From: an uncultured Verrucomicrobiales bacterium
GTDB lineage: Bacteria; Verrucomicrobiota; Verrucomicrobiia; Verrucomicrobiales; Akkermansiaceae
Direction of reading: 5' to 3'
DNA: 60,293 bases
Assembly: GCA_949373085.1 (NCBI GenBank)
Contig: CASICJ010000026.1
Span: forward strand, 1 to 60,293
Shown: one piece after another, positions 1-11,274 of the stretch
Layout of the letters: each line of letters begins with the position of its first letter
How positions within the stretch are numbered: the stretch's first letter is position 1
The notes under the pieces: generated by a model
Told to the model about the DNA's origin: nothing
What the model saw: the letters and a program-made list of their open reading frames with translations, nothing else
The model's database searches: none
Program-made: the position numbers and the translations under genes

Positions 1-3000
1 AGATCTTCACCTTGCGAAGCATCTGACGAATGATGATCTCAATGTGCTTGTCATTAATCTCAACACCCTGAGAGCGATAAACCGTCTGGACCTCGTTATT
101 AAGGTGCTCTTGCAGAGCCTGGGGGCCGCAAGCCTCAAGGAGATCTTCGGGAGCCACAGGACCTTCGGTAATTTGATCGCCACGAACCACCATGTCACCT
201 TCACCAACGATCATGTGCTTGCCCATTGGGACAAGGTGATCGGCGGTTTCACCAGACTCAGTGTGAGTGACGATCACCTTACGCTTGCCGCGAACGGTGC
301 CTCCGAAGGAGATTTCACCATCAAGCTTCGCAATCACGCAGGCGTCTTTCGGACGACGAGCTTCGAAAAGTTCCGCGACTCGTGGAAGACCACCAGTAAT
401 GTCACCAGTCTTAGCAATTTTACGTGGAGTTCGAGCGAGTTGCACACCCCCTTGAATCTTGGCTCCCTCTTTGACGGAAAGGTGAGCTCCAACTGGGATA
501 GAGTAACTGCTGAGAACATCCTTGCTCTTTGGATCAACGATGACGATCTGCGGGTGCAAATCTTCCTTGTGCTCAGTCACGGTCAAACCTTTCTTGCCGG
601 TAGCCTTGTCGGTCTCGGACTGAATAGTAATTCCCGTGATCATGTCGCGGAATTCAATCTTACCGCCAGACTCAGCAATAATGGGGACTGAGTGAGGATC
701 CCAAGTCAAAATCGACTGGTTCTTCTTCACGTCAGCGCCATCAGCAACCGAAATCACCGATCCAATGACAACATTGTAGGACTCAAGTTCAAGGCCATCT
801 TTATCACGAACGGAAAGTGAACCGTTCTTGTTTAGGACCACGAAGTTACCATCGACATCTTCAACGGTGCGCAGATCCTTATAGTAGGCAACGCCCTTGT
901 TCTTGGCCTTGACTTCAGGTTGCTTGGTGGCACCAAGCGCAACACCACCGGAGTGGAAGGTTCGCATGGTGAGCTGGGTTCCCGGCTCACCAATAGACTG
1001 AGCAGCAATAATGCCGACTGCTTCACCAATCTTACCAAGCTTACCAGTAGCCAGATTGAGACCATAACAAGACTGACAGCATCCGCGCTCCGATTCACAA
1101 GTGAGCGGGCTCCGGATCTTAAGGCGTTCATGACCAACATTCTCAACAGCAATTGAGGTTGTCTCGCCCATGAGACCCCCTTTTTTGACAATGATATCTC
1201 CGGAAACGGGGTCCTTGATAGTTTCGCAAGAAGTCCGGCCGTAAATCCGAGACTGGAGGGAGGCGGCCTCTTCGTCACCCGAATAAATCGCATGAACGGT
1301 AATCCCCTTCTCTGTTCCACAGTCTGGCTCGGTGATAATGACATCCTGGGAAACATCGACCAACTTACGGGTCATGTATCCGGAGTCAGCTGTCTTCAGG
1401 GCAGTATCGGCGAGACCTTTACGCGCACCGTGGGTGGAGATGAAATACTCCAACACGGAGAGACCTTCTCGGAAGTTTGAGGTAATCGGACGCTCAATGA
1501 TCTCACCCGATGGCTTGGCCATCAGTCCCCGCATACCCGAGAGCTGCTTAATCTGGTTCTTGTTACCCCGAGCGCCGGAGTCGACCATCATGAAGAGTGG
1601 GTTTGCCTTTTCTTTACCCTCGTTAAACTCGAGCTTACGGTAGAGTGCGTTAGCAATATTGTCACCCGCACGGGTCCAAATATCAACCACCTTCTGGTAG
1701 CGCTCGCCATTGGTAATGACACCATTACGATACTGCTTATTGACGGTCTCAACATCGGCGTATGCGGTCTTGAGCTCGGCTGGCTTCTCCTCTGGAATAA
1801 CCATGTCGACGATACCAATAGAGCAACCGGAACGAGTTGCTTCCTTGAATCCGAGCTCTTTGAGCTGGTCCATGGTTTGCACCGTAGCCTTGCCTCCCGC
1901 GACTTGGTAACAACGCCAAATAATGTCTCCAATCTGAGACTTCCCTACGTTGTTGTTAAAGAAACCGACGCCCTCAGGCCAAATCTCGTTAAAACGGACA
2001 CGACCTGGAGTAGTTTCGATGATCGAGCTTTCCTTATCACCAAAGACAGAATCTTTGCCATGATCGGGATTACGCAAACGAATATACTGGTGGTAATCCA
2101 GCTTCCGGTTGGCGATCGCGAATTCAACTTCAGTGGTGTTTTCGAAGAGGGGCAAGTGACCCTGCTTCTCAATTTGCTTCGGAGTCCGAATCTTGGCCCA
2201 AGTGAGATAATAAGTTCCCAAAATGATGTCCTGAGAAGGAGTGATTACGGGACGTCCAGATGCAGGAGAGAAGATATTGTTGGTCGCAAGCATCAGCTGA
2301 CGAGTCTCCATCTGGGCCTCAACTGAAAGTGGGACGTGAACTGCCATCTGGTCGCCATCGAAGTCAGCATTGTAAGCACCACAAGTAAGCGGGTGCAAAC
2401 GAATCGCAGATCCCTCAATAAGAACGGGCTCGAAAGCCTGGATCGAAAGACGGTGAAGAGTCGGTGCACGGTTGAGCATGACGGGGTGCCCTTTCGTCAC
2501 CTCAGCAAGGATGTCCCAAACCTCGGTGGTTTTGCGGTCGATCATTTTCTTGGCTGAACGAACGGTGTGGCAGTAGCCAAGTTCTTTCAGACGGCGGATG
2601 ATGAAAGGCTCGAAGAGAGTCAGGGCCATCTTCTTGGGAAGACCGCACTGATTTAATTTGAGTTCAGGCCCAATCACGATCACGGAACGACCAGAATAAT
2701 CGACACGCTTACCGAGGAGGTTCTGACGAAAACGTCCGCCCTTACCTTTGAGCATGTCGGAAAGAGACTTGAGCGCCCGGTTTCCAGCTCCGGTGACAGC
2801 GCGGCCATGACGACCGTTGTCGAAGAGAGCGTCAACAGCCTCCTGAAGCATGCGCTTTTCGTTGCGGATGATGACCTCGGGAGTCTTCAGCTGCATGAGG
2901 TTCCGGAGACGGTTGTTCCGATTGATGACACGACGATAGAGGTCGTTCAAGTCAGAGGTCGCAAAGCGGCCACCTTCTAGAGGCACCAGAGGGCGGAGGT

Positions 3001-3754
3001 CCGGAGGAATGACCGGAAGAACCGTCATAATCATCCACTCAGGACGCGAGTTGGACTGCAGGAAGCCACGGGAAAGCTTGAGGCGCTTAGCGAGCTTCTT
3101 ACGGTTCTGCTTCGAGCGAGTCGCTTCCATGGCCTCTTCAAGCTCAACAATGAGCTCTTCAAGATTCACCTGACTTAGAAGATCGCGGATAGCCTCGGCA
3201 CCCATTCCAGCACGGAAGGCTTCGTCACCGTAGTCCTCTTCGGCATCACGAAGTTCGGTCTCAGTGAGGAGCTGACCACGCTCAAGAGCGGTTTTCCCAG
3301 GCTCAGTAACGAGATAGTCCTCATAATAAATAACACGCTCAAGCTCACGAGCGGTCATGTCGAGGACGAGACCGATGCGGGAAGGCATGCACTTGTAGAA
3401 CCAGATATGGGATACAGGAACAGCAAGATCAATATGTCCCATGCGTTCACGACGGACGCGACTCAGAGTCACCTCAACGCCACAACGATCGCAGACAGTG
3501 CCCTTGTGCTTGATTCGCTTGTATTTTCCACAGGCGCACTCCCAGTCGCGGGTCGGACCGAAAATACGTTCACAAAAGAGACCACCCTTTTCAGGTTTAA
3601 AGGTCCGGTAGTTGATGGTCTCAGGATTGAGGACCTCACCTTGGGACCAGCCACGGATGGTTTCAGGATTTGCGACGGTGATGGAGACCTGATCGAAAGG
3701 GTCTGGCTTTTGGTCGACTCCGTAAAGTTCGCGAAGATTGGTTTCAACACTCAT
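1..3754 (-). CDS. rpoC: RNA polymerase beta' subunit (partial, C-terminus outside window)
   Basis: This is the largest catalytic subunit of RNA polymerase. Reading the minus strand from an ATG at 3754, the frame stays open to base 1 with no net shift and covers about 1251 codons. The family is about 1400 residues long, so roughly the last tenth lies outside. The N-terminal zinc site is visible as CxC (Cys73, Cys75) and CxxC (Cys88, Cys91). The Mg-binding NADFDGD motif is at residues 462-468, and the second zinc cluster (C, then CCQSC) lies near residue 885-900. The last visible residues are the conserved region ending in RQMLRKVKI. The start is 46 bases after the rpoB stop, so the two are co-transcribed, as in most bacteria. 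There is no sign of transfer or damage. Confidence 0.98.
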   Translation of the reverse strand, partial: MSVETNLRELYGVDQKPDPFDQVSITVANPETIRGWSQGEVLNPETINYRTFKPEKGGLFCERIFGPTRDWECACGKYKRIKHKGTVCDRCGVEVTLSRVRRERMGHIDLAVPVSHIWFYKCMPSRIGLVLDMTARELERVIYYEDYLVTEPGKTALERGQLLTETELRDAEEDYGDEAFRAGMGAEAIRDLLSQVNLEELIVELEEAMEATRSKQNRKKLAKRLKLSRGFLQSNSRPEWMIMTVLPVIPPDLRPLVPLEGGRFATSDLNDLYRRVINRNNRLRNLMQLKTPEVIIRNEKRMLQEAVDALFDNGRHGRAVTGAGNRALKSLSDMLKGKGGRFRQNLLGKRVDYSGRSVIVIGPELKLNQCGLPKKMALTLFEPFIIRRLKELGYCHTVRSAKKMIDRKTTEVWDILAEVTKGHPVMLNRAPTLHRLSIQAFEPVLIEGSAIRLHPLTCGAYNADFDGDQMAVHVPLSVEAQMETRQLMLATNNIFSPASGRPVITPSQDIILGTYYLTWAKIRTPKQIEKQGHLPLFENTTEVEFAIANRKLDYHQYIRLRNPDHGKDSVFGDKESSIIETTPGRVRFNEIWPEGVGFFNNNVGKSQIGDIIWRCYQVAGGKATVQTMDQLKELGFKEATRSGCSIGIVDMVIPEEKPAELKTAYADVETVNKQYRNGVITNGERYQKVVDIWTRAGDNIANALYRKLEFNEGKEKANPLFMMVDSGARGNKNQIKQLSGMRGLMAKPSGEIIERPITSNFREGLSVLEYFISTHGARKGLADTALKTADSGYMTRKLVDVSQDVIITEPDCGTEKGITVHAIYSGDEEAASLQSRIYGRTSCETIKDPVSGDIIVKKGGLMGETTSIAVENVGHERLKIRSPLTCESERGCCQSCYGLNLATGKLGKIGEAVGIIAAQSIGEPGTQLTMRTFHSGGVALGATKQPEVKAKNKGVAYYKDLRTVEDVDGNFVVLNKNGSLSVRDKDGLELESYNVVIGSVISVADGADVKKNQSILTWDPHSVPIIAESGGKIEFRDMITGITIQSETDKATGKKGLTVTEHKEDLHPQIVIVDPKSKDVLSSYSIPVGAHLSVKEGAKIQGGVQLARTPRKIAKTGDITGGLPRVAELFEARRPKDACVIAKLDGEISFGGTVRGKRKVIVTHTESGETADHLVPMGKHMIVGEGDMVVRGDQITEGPVAPEDLLEACGPQALQEHLNNEVQTVYRSQGVEINDKHIEIIIRQMLRKVKI

Positions 3755-3800
3755 AATAGGTTATAGGTAGTAGTTATTAGTTAGGGGTTTGTGTTGAGGT

Positions 3801-6800
3801 TTAGAGGGTAAGATCATCAAGAGAAAAGTCTTGGCTAGCGGCGGCACCAGGCTCCGACCCAGATCGTCCGGGTCGAACATCGAGACCGAGTGACTGCATC
3901 TCCTTAATGAGAACGTTGAAACTCTCGGGAGTTCCGGCTTCAAGATGGTTATCTCCTTTCACAATGGCTTCGTAAATGCGGGTCCTGCCCTGCACATCGT
4001 CTGACTTCACCGTGAGAAGCTCCTGAAGAGTATAAGCGGCGCCGTAGGCTTCAAGAGCCCAGACCTCCATCTCTCCAAATCGCTGACCACCATACTGGGC
4101 CTTACCACCAAGCGGCTGCTGGGTAACAAGTGAGTAAGGACCAACGGCACGAGCGTGGATCTTGTCGGCGACAAGGTGCCCAAGCTTGAGCATGTAAATG
4201 ATGCCGACCACGACGGGCTGATGAATCGCTTCTCCGGTCCGTCCGTCATAAAGCGTAGACTTACCAGCAACAGAACCATCCTTACCATCACCGATCCAAG
4301 TGAAGCCTTCGACCTTCTTGGCCTCGGACATATATTCCCAGATTTTCGCCTCGGGAATACCATCGAAAATTGGAGTCGCAACTTTGAAACCTAAGGCTTT
4401 AGCCGCCACACCAAGGTGGGTTTCTAAAACCTGACCAACATTCATTCGTGAGGGCACGCCAAGTGGATTGAGGCAGATGTCAACAGGCGTTCCGTCGGAA
4501 AGATAAGGCATATCCTCTTCAGGCACGATGACCGAAACCACCCCTTTGTTTCCGTGGCGACCCGCCATCTTGTCACCCACGCTCAGCTTACGCTTAGCAG
4601 CAACAAAAACCTTAACTTCCTTCACAACACCTGGATCAATTTCATCGCCACTCTCGATTTGATCGAGCCGGCGTTCCCGGTCTCCATCGAGCTCAGCAAA
4701 CCGACTTTCGAAGCTGGAAATAATCTCGAGGATTTTGTTCCGGATCGGAGAAGGATCGATTTCAATATGATCATAAACCGAAGCAAGTTTACGAAGGAGG
4801 GTCTTGGTGATCTTACGATTAGCCGGGATGATAATTTCACCAGACTGCGCATTTACCACGTCGAGAGGGATCTTCTCTCCAAGGAGGATGTCAGAAAGCT
4901 TCTCAGTGAGCTGGTCAGTGAGCTGATCTTTCTTCTTCTTATAATCGTCGTTGATCTTTTTGAGTTGCTTCTTGAGCTTAGCGGGATCCCCTTCGATTTC
5001 CTTGCGGCGAGCCATCCCATGGGTGGCTATGCGAATATCCTGAACGATTCCGGTGCAACCAGAAGGAACACGCAGCGAAGTATCCTTAACGTCAGCGGCT
5101 TTTTCACCGAAAATCGCACGAAGAAGACGTTCCTCAGGAGCAAGTTCGGTTTCCGACTTTGGAGTGATCTTACCGACAAGAATATCGCCAGGTCTCACCT
5201 CAGCTCCGATGCGAATAATTCCATCGTGGTCAAGATTCTTAAGAGCCTCTTCACCGACATTTGGAATGTCGCGGGTAATTTCTTCAGGTCCTAGCTTGGT
5301 GTCACGAGCGGCACACTCAAACTCACTAATATGAATCGAGGTGTAAACATCGTCTTTGACCATACGTTCGGAGATCACGATCGCGTCCTCGAAGTTGTAT
5401 CCATTCCAAGGCATAAAGGCCACAAGAACGTTTGCTCCTAGAGCAAGTTCACCGTCTTCAGTATTAGGACCGTCTGCGATGATGTCGCCGTTCTTGACTT
5501 TTTGACCAGCCTTAACAAGCGGCTTCTGGTTAATACAGGAACCGGAATTCGAACGCATAAACTTACGTAGAGGATAGACAAAGGTCCCTTTATCGGGATT
5601 CGATTTGATGGCCTCTGGCTCGGAAAGAAAGCGCTCTTCCGAAACGGGGAGCTTTCCATCTTTGGTAGTAATAATGTATTCGGCAGAAGAAGCAGCGACA
5701 ATGCCATCAGCTTCGGAAACGATCACAGAGCGGGAGTCTCGAGCAGCTTTCTCTTCAAGTCCGGTGCCAATGTAGGGCGAATCGGAGCGAAGAAGTGGCA
5801 CACCCTGACGCTGCATGTTCGACCCCATAAGCGCGCGGTTCGCATCATCATGTTCCAGGAAAGGAATGAGACCAGCCGCGACTGAAACAAGCTGTTTCGG
5901 GGAAACATCCATGTAATCGACCCGGCTTGGATCAACCTCGATGAACTCCCCACGCTCACGCGCCGTAATACGCTCGTTAAGGAAGCCACCCTTCTTGTCG
6001 ATGGGATTGTTTGCCTGGGCAATGAGATATCCCTCTTCTTGGTCAGCGGTGAGATATTCAATTGTATTAGTCACCTTGCTCTTTTTCACAACTCGGTAAG
6101 GAGTCTCGATAAATCCAAACTCGTTGATACGTGCGTATGTGCACATCGAGTTAATGAGACCAATGTTAGGACCTTCCGGAGTCTCAATGGGACAAATACG
6201 TCCATAATGGGAAGTGTGAACATCTCGGACCTCGAAACCAGCACGATCACGATTGAGTCCACCCGGCCCAAGAGCCGAAAGACGGCGTTTGTGAGTTAGC
6301 TCGGCAAGGGGGTTGGTCTGGTCCATGAACTGAGAAAGCTGAGACCGACCGAAAAAGTCGCGAACAACCGCACTGAGAGCCTTCGGGTTAATGAGCTTCT
6401 GTGGTGTCATACCCTCGATATTGACATCGAAGAGAGTCATGCGCTCCTTCACCAAACGCTCGGTGCGGGCGAGGCCAACACGACATTGATTGGCAAGAAG
6501 TTCGCCAACAGCACGAACTCGACGTGAGCCAAGGTGGTCGATATCGTCAAGAATACCTTCCCCCTTTTTGAGACCTAGGAGATATTTCGTAGCGGCAAGA
6601 AAATCTGCACCAACCATGATTCGTTCATTGGAATCAATGTCGATCTTGAGTTTCTGATTGATCTTGTAACGTCCAACGCGAGTGAGATCGTATTTTTTCG
6701 GATCAAAGAAGAGACGCTTGAGAAGCGCGCGAGCATTAGCAGCGGTCGGAGGATCGCCAGGCCGAAGCTTGCGGTAAATATCCTTAAGAGCAGACTCTTC

Positions 6801-7670
6801 GTCGTGCGCAGGATCCTTCTTTAAAGACTTAACGAGAATTTCATCTTCACTGGAATCGATGACCTCAACAGTCTTTTGTCCAAGAGCGACGAGCTGGCGG
6901 ATGACACCAATCGAAAGCGGCTCGTAAGAACGGGCAACAACCACTTCACCATCCATGATATCTTCGAAAGGCATGAGAGAAGCCAAGGACTCCTCATCCA
7001 TTTTCTCGCTAATCTTGAGCTTTTGGATTTTGTAGAAATTTGAAACCAAATCACGCTCAGTCGGATAACCAAGAGCACGAAGGAAGGTAGTTACAAGGAA
7101 CTTCCGGCGGCGGCGGCGGCGATCAAGATAGACATATGCGAGGTCGTTTGTATCGAACTGGACCTCAAGCCAAGAACCGCGATCAGGAATGATACGGAAG
7201 CTGTGGAGAATCTTTCCATTCAGATGTACCGACTTCTCAAAGCAAATACCAGGTGAACGATGAAGCTGCGAGACAATCACGCGCTCGGCCCCATTGATCA
7301 CAAAGGTTCCACGACGAGTCATCATAGGAAGTTCTCCCATGTAGACGCGCTCTTTTTTGGTTCCCGTATCATCCTTCAGGTTGAAAGTCACGTAAAGTGC
7401 CGCCGAGAAAGTCTCGCCGGTGCGAAGGGCATCTAGAGCACTCGCCTTAGAGTCCTCTATGTCATAAGAAACGAACCCAAGCTCAATGGTTTCGTCATAG
7501 GATTTGATTGGAAAGACTTCCTGAAACACAGCCTGTAGACCGGTTCCTGTGCGCTTGGAAGGCGACACGTCTTTTTGCAGAAAATCCTCATAGGACTTAG
7601 ACTGCACCTCAATCAGGTTTGGTGGCTCGATGACCTCCTCGATGGTTCCAAAGTATTTTCGCTTCAACAT
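3801..7670 (-). CDS. rpoB: RNA polymerase beta subunit
   Basis: This is the beta subunit of RNA polymerase, forming one jaw of the catalytic cleft and the rifampicin pocket. The product is 1289 residues, close to the family norm of about 1200-1340. It has the N-terminal [13 protein letters not shown] segment, the fork-loop/Rif region ([26 protein letters not shown] and onward), the [12 protein letters not shown] motif, and the C-terminal [24 protein letters not shown] region. It ends with a short acidic tail. A 259-base leader with three inverted repeats separates it from rplL. It is followed by rpoC. The Rif-region residues look wild-type by eye; resistance cannot be judged from this alone. 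Confidence 0.98.
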   Translation of the reverse strand: MLKRKYFGTIEEVIEPPNLIEVQSKSYEDFLQKDVSPSKRTGTGLQAVFQEVFPIKSYDETIELGFVSYDIEDSKASALDALRTGETFSAALYVTFNLKDDTGTKKERVYMGELPMMTRRGTFVINGAERVIVSQLHRSPGICFEKSVHLNGKILHSFRIIPDRGSWLEVQFDTNDLAYVYLDRRRRRRKFLVTTFLRALGYPTERDLVSNFYKIQKLKISEKMDEESLASLMPFEDIMDGEVVVARSYEPLSIGVIRQLVALGQKTVEVIDSSEDEILVKSLKKDPAHDEESALKDIYRKLRPGDPPTAANARALLKRLFFDPKKYDLTRVGRYKINQKLKIDIDSNERIMVGADFLAATKYLLGLKKGEGILDDIDHLGSRRVRAVGELLANQCRVGLARTERLVKERMTLFDVNIEGMTPQKLINPKALSAVVRDFFGRSQLSQFMDQTNPLAELTHKRRLSALGPGGLNRDRAGFEVRDVHTSHYGRICPIETPEGPNIGLINSMCTYARINEFGFIETPYRVVKKSKVTNTIEYLTADQEEGYLIAQANNPIDKKGGFLNERITARERGEFIEVDPSRVDYMDVSPKQLVSVAAGLIPFLEHDDANRALMGSNMQRQGVPLLRSDSPYIGTGLEEKAARDSRSVIVSEADGIVAASSAEYIITTKDGKLPVSEERFLSEPEAIKSNPDKGTFVYPLRKFMRSNSGSCINQKPLVKAGQKVKNGDIIADGPNTEDGELALGANVLVAFMPWNGYNFEDAIVISERMVKDDVYTSIHISEFECAARDTKLGPEEITRDIPNVGEEALKNLDHDGIIRIGAEVRPGDILVGKITPKSETELAPEERLLRAIFGEKAADVKDTSLRVPSGCTGIVQDIRIATHGMARRKEIEGDPAKLKKQLKKINDDYKKKKDQLTDQLTEKLSDILLGEKIPLDVVNAQSGEIIIPANRKITKTLLRKLASVYDHIEIDPSPIRNKILEIISSFESRFAELDGDRERRLDQIESGDEIDPGVVKEVKVFVAAKRKLSVGDKMAGRHGNKGVVSVIVPEEDMPYLSDGTPVDICLNPLGVPSRMNVGQVLETHLGVAAKALGFKVATPIFDGIPEAKIWEYMSEAKKVEGFTWIGDGKDGSVAGKSTLYDGRTGEAIHQPVVVGIIYMLKLGHLVADKIHARAVGPYSLVTQQPLGGKAQYGGQRFGEMEVWALEAYGAAYTLQELLTVKSDDVQGRTRIYEAIVKGDNHLEAGTPESFNVLIKEMQSLGLDVRPGRSGSEPGAAASQDFSLDDLTL

Positions 7671-7752
7671 AATATTAGGATCCGGATGAGATTTTACAAC
7701 ATAGCCAAGCGGTCAACTCAACCGTTTGAGACATGTTGTGATTTCTGGGTCT

Positions 7753-7766
7753 GGAATTGCAATTCC
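7753..7766 (-). repeat. Perfect 14-base palindrome upstream of rpoB
   Basis: GGAATTGCAATTCC is a perfect palindrome in the rplL-rpoB intergenic region, about 85 bases upstream of the rpoB start. As DNA it could be a protein-binding site; as RNA it would form only a short hairpin. It has no T-run after it. Its role is unknown. Confidence 0.4.
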
Positions 7767-7819
7767 GTCTATGACTACTTGTGATGGTGGGCACGAACGG
7801 AGGGAAAGCACTATCGACG

Positions 7820-7844
7820 AAAAATCCCAAATTCGAAATTTGGG
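7820..7844 (-). terminator. Terminator-like attenuator between rplL and rpoB
   Basis: In the minus-strand transcript an 8-bp stem (CCCAAATT/AATTTGGG, 3-base loop, 7826-7844) is followed after one base by five T. It lies about 86 bases after the rplL stop and 150 bases before rpoB. In enterobacteria the rplL-rpoB junction holds a partial terminator that lowers rpoBC transcription relative to ribosomal protein genes. A similar role here is inferred from position and structure. The stem is A/T-rich, so read-through should be substantial. Confidence 0.6.
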
Positions 7845-7881
7845 TAGAAACGAGACTGATTTTGCTTTTCCTCCGGCCGGG

Positions 7882-7912
7882 CCCAACCTCGGCCAATTTG
7901 ACCGAAGTTGGG
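7882..7912 (-). promoter_or_regulatory. Strong hairpin in rplL-rpoB intergenic RNA
   Basis: CCCAACCTCGG at 7882-7892 pairs with CCGAAGTTGGG at 7902-7912, giving an 11-bp stem with one C/A mismatch and a 9-base loop. It has no T-run on either strand, so it is not a simple terminator. It sits just after the rplL stop, where E. coli has an RNase III processing hairpin. A processing or mRNA-stability role is inference. Confidence 0.5.
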
Positions 7913-7929
7913 TGGAAATCCGGAGATAA

Positions 7930-8307
7930 TTACTTAAGCTCGACTTTGGCGCCAGCCTCTTCGAGTGCTGCCTTAGCGGCCTCTGCGTCATCCTTGCTAG
8001 CTCCTTCGAGCACAGGTGCTGGTGCACTTTCAACAAGTTTCTTAGCATCGGCAAGTCCGAGTCCGGAAGCAACTCCACGCACAGCTTTGATGACTGCGAT
8101 CTTGTTACCACCTGCCTCAGCGAGGACCACGTCGAATTCGGTCTTCTCTTCAGCGGGTTCTGCTGCAGCGGCGGGACCTGCTGCTGCTGCTGCTACAGGA
8201 GCGGCGGCGCTGACGCCCCACTCCTCTTCAAGGTGCTTAACCAATTCGGCGGCTTCCAGGACGGTAAGCTTGCCGAGCTCTTCTGCAATTTTTGTAATGT
8301 CTGACAT
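7930..8307 (-). CDS. rplL: 50S ribosomal protein L7/L12
   Basis: This is the ribosomal stalk protein, which recruits and activates translational GTPases. The 125-residue product has the helical N-terminal dimerisation domain ([25 protein letters not shown]), an Ala/Pro-rich hinge at about residues 35-55, and the C-terminal domain ([24 protein letters not shown], then [12 protein letters not shown]). This is the normal length and layout. It follows rplJ by 149 bases and precedes rpoB. The hinge is unusually rich in alanine, which is common in this family. Confidence 0.97.
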   Translation of the reverse strand: MSDITKIAEELGKLTVLEAAELVKHLEEEWGVSAAAPVAAAAAGPAAAAEPAEEKTEFDVVLAEAGGNKIAVIKAVRGVASGLGLADAKKLVESAPAPVLEGASKDDAEAAKAALEEAGAKVELK

Positions 8308-8456
8308 TGTTTTAGTTTTTTCGGTATCGTCGCGACCGGGGCTTTCCGATCATTTCAGGGCAACTGCCGTTGTCCCGACGAGGAACCAGTTTTGTTTTCC
8401 AAGCCCTTCAAGTTCCACGAAGCGAAACGAGTTGGACCATCCGTTCAAATTGTTTA

Positions 8457-8966
8457 TTATCCTTCGTTGAATTTTGCTTTGATGACACGGGCGAGACTTC
8501 CGCCTGGCTCGTTGAGCGTGCGCACCAGCTTGGAAGCTGGAGCATTGATTGTAGAGAGAAGCTGAGCAAGGAGCACCTCGCGTGGAGGAAGGGCTGCCAA
8601 CCCCTTGACTTGCTCGGCACTTAAAACGTCCCCATCGAGAATACCGGCCTTGATAACAGGCGTTTCGAATTCCTTCTGGAAATTAGCAACCACCTTAGCG
8701 ACAGCACAAACATCTGAAGCGCCTGTCACAAAAGCAGTCTGGCCGGAAAGCTCTTCGCTGAGGCCAGGAAGACCGGAATCAGCGAGAACACGTTTCATAA
8801 AAGAGTTCTTGGCAACATGGCACTCGGCACCTTGCTCAAGGAGACGTCCACGAAGTTCGTTGAAGGAAGGAACAGTTGTTCCAGTGTAGTCCACAACTAG
8901 AACGAAATCGGACTCATCTACACGTCCCTTGATTTCGTCGAGAATGAATTTTTTATCTGGGTTCAT
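8457..8966 (-). CDS. rplJ: 50S ribosomal protein L10
   Basis: This is the base of the L12 stalk. It binds 23S rRNA and holds L7/L12 dimers on its C-terminal helix. It has 169 residues, which is typical. The N-terminus (MNPDKKFILDEIKGRVDESDFVLVVDYTGTTV) and the KNSFMKRVL region are characteristic. It starts only 15 bases after the rplA stop, so no separate L10 autoregulatory leader is visible between the two. That differs from E. coli, where a leader precedes rplJ. The 149-base gap to rplL could influence the L10:L12 ratio, but no clear structure was found in it. Confidence 0.96.
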   Translation of the reverse strand: MNPDKKFILDEIKGRVDESDFVLVVDYTGTTVPSFNELRGRLLEQGAECHVAKNSFMKRVLADSGLPGLSEELSGQTAFVTGASDVCAVAKVVANFQKEFETPVIKAGILDGDVLSAEQVKGLAALPPREVLLAQLLSTINAPASKLVRTLNEPGGSLARVIKAKFNEG

Positions 8967-8981
8967 GGTCTGCGTTTCGGA

Positions 8982-9680
8982 TTAGGCGATGTATGAAGAG
9001 ATATCGAGCGAAATGCCGGGAAGCATCGAAGCGGCGAGAGTAAAGCTCTGGATGTAATTTCCTTTGGCGGAGGCAGGTTTTGCCTTAACGATACTTTCAA
9101 CGAGCGAATTTAGGTTTTCCTGAAGCTGCTCTTCCGAAAAGGAGAGCTTCCCACAAGCAGCGGCGATGTTTGCACTCTTATCGATCTTGTAATCAATGCG
9201 ACCGGCCTTAACTGCATTCACAGCGGCTGCGGTATCATCGGTCACAGTTCCGGTCTTAGGATTCGGCATGAGTCCACGGGGTCCAAGAACACGAGCAATT
9301 TTCCGAACTTCCGTCATGGCGTCGGGAGTCGCGATAGCGGCATCAAAGTCGGTATATCCTCCCTGAACCTTCTTGATAAGATCCTCGAAGCCGACTTCGT
9401 CGGCACCAGCATCAGCGGCAGCCTTGGCGGCATCACCAGATGCAAAAACGATTACCTTGACCTTTTTTCCAGTTCCATGAGGGAGAGCCACTGACCCACG
9501 AACCATTTGGTCACTTTTACGCGAATCGACTCCAAGATGAGCCGAAAAAGTGACAGTAGCGTCAAATTTCGGGGCAGGGAACTTCTTCAGAAGAGCAACG
9601 GCGTCGTTCAAGGAATAACTTTTCCCCTCCTCGACGAGTGCTGCGGCCTTCTCGTATCTTTTGCTTCGTTTGTTACTCAT
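8982..9680 (-). CDS. rplA: 50S ribosomal protein L1
   Basis: This protein binds 23S rRNA at the mobile L1 stalk near the E site and in many bacteria represses its own operon. It has 232 residues. It carries the hallmark motifs DATVTFSAHLGVDSRKSDQMVRGSVALPHGTGK and the strongly conserved RVLGPRGLMPNPKTGTVT loop. It lies between rplK (60 bases upstream) and rplJ (15 bases downstream) in the same operon. It appears intact. Confidence 0.97.
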   Translation of the reverse strand: MSNKRSKRYEKAAALVEEGKSYSLNDAVALLKKFPAPKFDATVTFSAHLGVDSRKSDQMVRGSVALPHGTGKKVKVIVFASGDAAKAAADAGADEVGFEDLIKKVQGGYTDFDAAIATPDAMTEVRKIARVLGPRGLMPNPKTGTVTDDTAAAVNAVKAGRIDYKIDKSANIAAACGKLSFSEEQLQENLNSLVESIVKAKPASAKGNYIQSFTLAASMLPGISLDISSYIA

Positions 9681-9740
9681 TCTATTGTTTGCAGTGCGGT
9701 CGGATTCCTCAAAGAGAAACCCTCCTGCGGTTTTAAAATT

Positions 9741-10166
9741 TTACCACTCAACCTCTAGACCCATCTGCATAGCAGTGCCGGCAAGAATTTTTGCAGCTTG
9801 CTCAGGATCACTGGTATTAAGATCGGGCATTTTGCGCTCAACCACCTCAAGGAGCTTAGCCTTGCTTATTGTTCCAACCTTCTCCTTGTTGGGCTCTCCA
9901 GACCCGGATGCGATACCGGCAGCTTTCTTCAGAAGAACGGCTGCAGGGGGCTGTTTGGTCACAAAGTCAAAGCTTGCGTCTTTGTAAACTGTAATAACGG
10001 TTGGGAGAAGGTCACCGGCAGACGCTTGGGTCCGAGCATTGAATTCCTTACAGAATCCCATGATATTAACTCCGGCCTGACCAAGAGCAGGTCCAACAGG
10101 AGGAGAAGGGTTGGCTTGTCCAGCCTGAATCTGAAGTTTGAGGACTTGTTTTACTTCCTTAGCCAT
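9741..10166 (-). CDS. rplK: 50S ribosomal protein L11
   Basis: This is part of the GTPase-associated centre of the large subunit, the thiostrepton-binding region. The 141-residue product has the proline-rich N-terminus ([34 protein letters not shown]) and the C-terminal rRNA-binding domain containing [15 protein letters not shown]. The length is canonical. A 108-base gap separates it from nusG, and rplA follows. No clear promoter was seen in that gap. Confidence 0.97.
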   Translation of the reverse strand: MAKEVKQVLKLQIQAGQANPSPPVGPALGQAGVNIMGFCKEFNARTQASAGDLLPTVITVYKDASFDFVTKQPPAAVLLKKAAGIASGSGEPNKEKVGTISKAKLLEVVERKMPDLNTSDPEQAAKILAGTAMQMGLEVEW

Positions 10167-10274
10167 GATTTTAGAATTGTAAGTGAGTGTTGCCTGCGGT
10201 GGCGGAGAGGTGTGTGGCTACATTTATCGAAAAAAGTCAAGATGAAACCGCTTCAATCTGACGATTTAAGGACT

Positions 10275-10844
10275 TTAGCCCTTCTCCACCTGCCAGTATT
10301 CGAGTTCGACAGGAGTGGAACGACCAAAAATGGTAACAGCGACTCGCATTTTACCCCGCTCAGGATCGATTTCCTCAACGATGCCATTCTGAGATTCAAA
10401 AGGACCGTCCGAGACTTTGACAGTGTCCCCTACCTCAAACTCGATTGATGGACGAACGCTCCCTTCGCGCTCCTCGATTTGGCTAAGCATGCTAGCAACC
10501 TCTTTGGGACGCATGGGAATCGGCTTATTGCGAGCACCAGCAAAACCGATGGCTCCATCAAGCTGCTGCATGAAAGACCAAGTGTCTTCCACCACATCGT
10601 TGTGCTCGTCCAAGAGATGCATATTGATAATTACGTAACCGGGAAAAAATTTCTTTTTCTGCTCGGTCTTTTTGCCCGCACGCACTTCGGAAACTAATTC
10701 AGTAGGGACGAGAACCTTGAAGATTTTATCGCCAAGTTCTTCTGCCTCTGCAAGTCGAGCAATACGGTCCTTGACCTTGTTTTCTTGACCAGAGAGAACA
10801 TGAACGACGTACCATTGGTCTTTAGGTGCTGGGATGGTGGGCAT
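10275..10844 (-). CDS. nusG: Transcription termination/antitermination protein NusG
   Basis: This elongation factor binds the RNA polymerase clamp and couples transcription to translation or Rho. The 189-residue product has the NGN domain (WYVVHVLSGQENKVKDRI, KKFFPGYVIINM) followed by a C-terminal KOW domain (EVGDTVKVSDGPFESQNGIVEEIDPERGKMRVAVTIFGRSTPVELEYWQVEK). It lies between secE and rplK, the usual place. The KOW motif is complete. Confidence 0.97.
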   Translation of the reverse strand: MPTIPAPKDQWYVVHVLSGQENKVKDRIARLAEAEELGDKIFKVLVPTELVSEVRAGKKTEQKKKFFPGYVIINMHLLDEHNDVVEDTWSFMQQLDGAIGFAGARNKPIPMRPKEVASMLSQIEEREGSVRPSIEFEVGDTVKVSDGPFESQNGIVEEIDPERGKMRVAVTIFGRSTPVELEYWQVEKG

Positions 10845-10901
10845 TTTAAAAGGGTTGTTTCGAAGCTTAATTAAAACGGAAAACTAAGGAAGAAGAGGCA
10901 A

Positions 10902-11144
10902 TCAGTTGGCTAATCCCCCAAGAAAAGTTACCGCTTGGGTGTGAATAAGATCCCACAGTGCCACATAAGCAGCCAAGAGGATTATTGCGACAAGAACGAC
11001 AATCGTTGAATCGATGAGTTCCTTATATTTTTTGAATCCACGAATTTTGGGGTCAGATTCCCAGGGCCAAGATGCTTTGCGGAGTTCAGTTTTAACCTCA
11101 CCAATGAAGGTGAAGAGTTTCCCGGGGAATTTGAAGAGTTTCAT
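10902..11144 (-). CDS. secE: Preprotein translocase subunit SecE
   Basis: This small clamp subunit stabilises the SecYEG channel. The ATG at 11144 was chosen because reading further upstream runs into tRNA-Trp; the upstream residues there are only translated tRNA sequence. The 80-residue product has the conserved cytosolic helix (GEVKTELRKASWPWE) and a single C-terminal membrane span (STIVVLVAIILLAAYVALWDL). This is the short, one-helix form common outside enterobacteria. It lies between tRNA-Trp and nusG. Confidence 0.92.
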   Translation of the reverse strand: MKLFKFPGKLFTFIGEVKTELRKASWPWESDPKIRGFKKYKELIDSTIVVLVAIILLAAYVALWDLIHTQAVTFLGGLAN

Positions 11145-11159
11145 TGAATATGATGAAAG

Positions 11160-11235
11160 TGGCAGGACAGACAGGACTCGAACCTGCAACCCTCGGTTTT
11201 GGAAACCGATGCTCTACCAATTGAGCTACTGTCCT
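11160..11235 (-). tRNA. trpT: tRNA-Trp (anticodon CCA)
   Basis: A complete cloverleaf can be read on the minus strand. The acceptor stem is AGGACAG/CTGTCCT, the D-arm is AGCTCAATTGGTAGAGC, the anticodon stem TCGGT/ACCGA holds a TTCCAAA loop with anticodon CCA, and the T-loop is GGTTCGAGTCC. The discriminator is G and the 3' CCA is encoded (11160-11162). It sits between tuf and secE, as in E. coli and many other bacteria. Confidence 0.97.
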
Positions 11236-11274
11236 ATCTTTGGTTTCGAGAGAGTTTGTGTTTTGAGGCGACTG

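Noticed and set aside
44-691. Plus-strand ORF of 215 codons inside rpoC
   Set aside because: It is antisense to a conserved part of rpoC and has no known motif.
4554-5294. Plus-strand ORF of 246 codons inside rpoB
   Set aside because: It lies opposite the highly conserved rpoB coding region and shows no family features.
7781-8470. Plus-strand ORF of 229 codons across rplL
   Set aside because: It is Ala/Ser-rich only because it is antisense to the alanine-rich rplL hinge.
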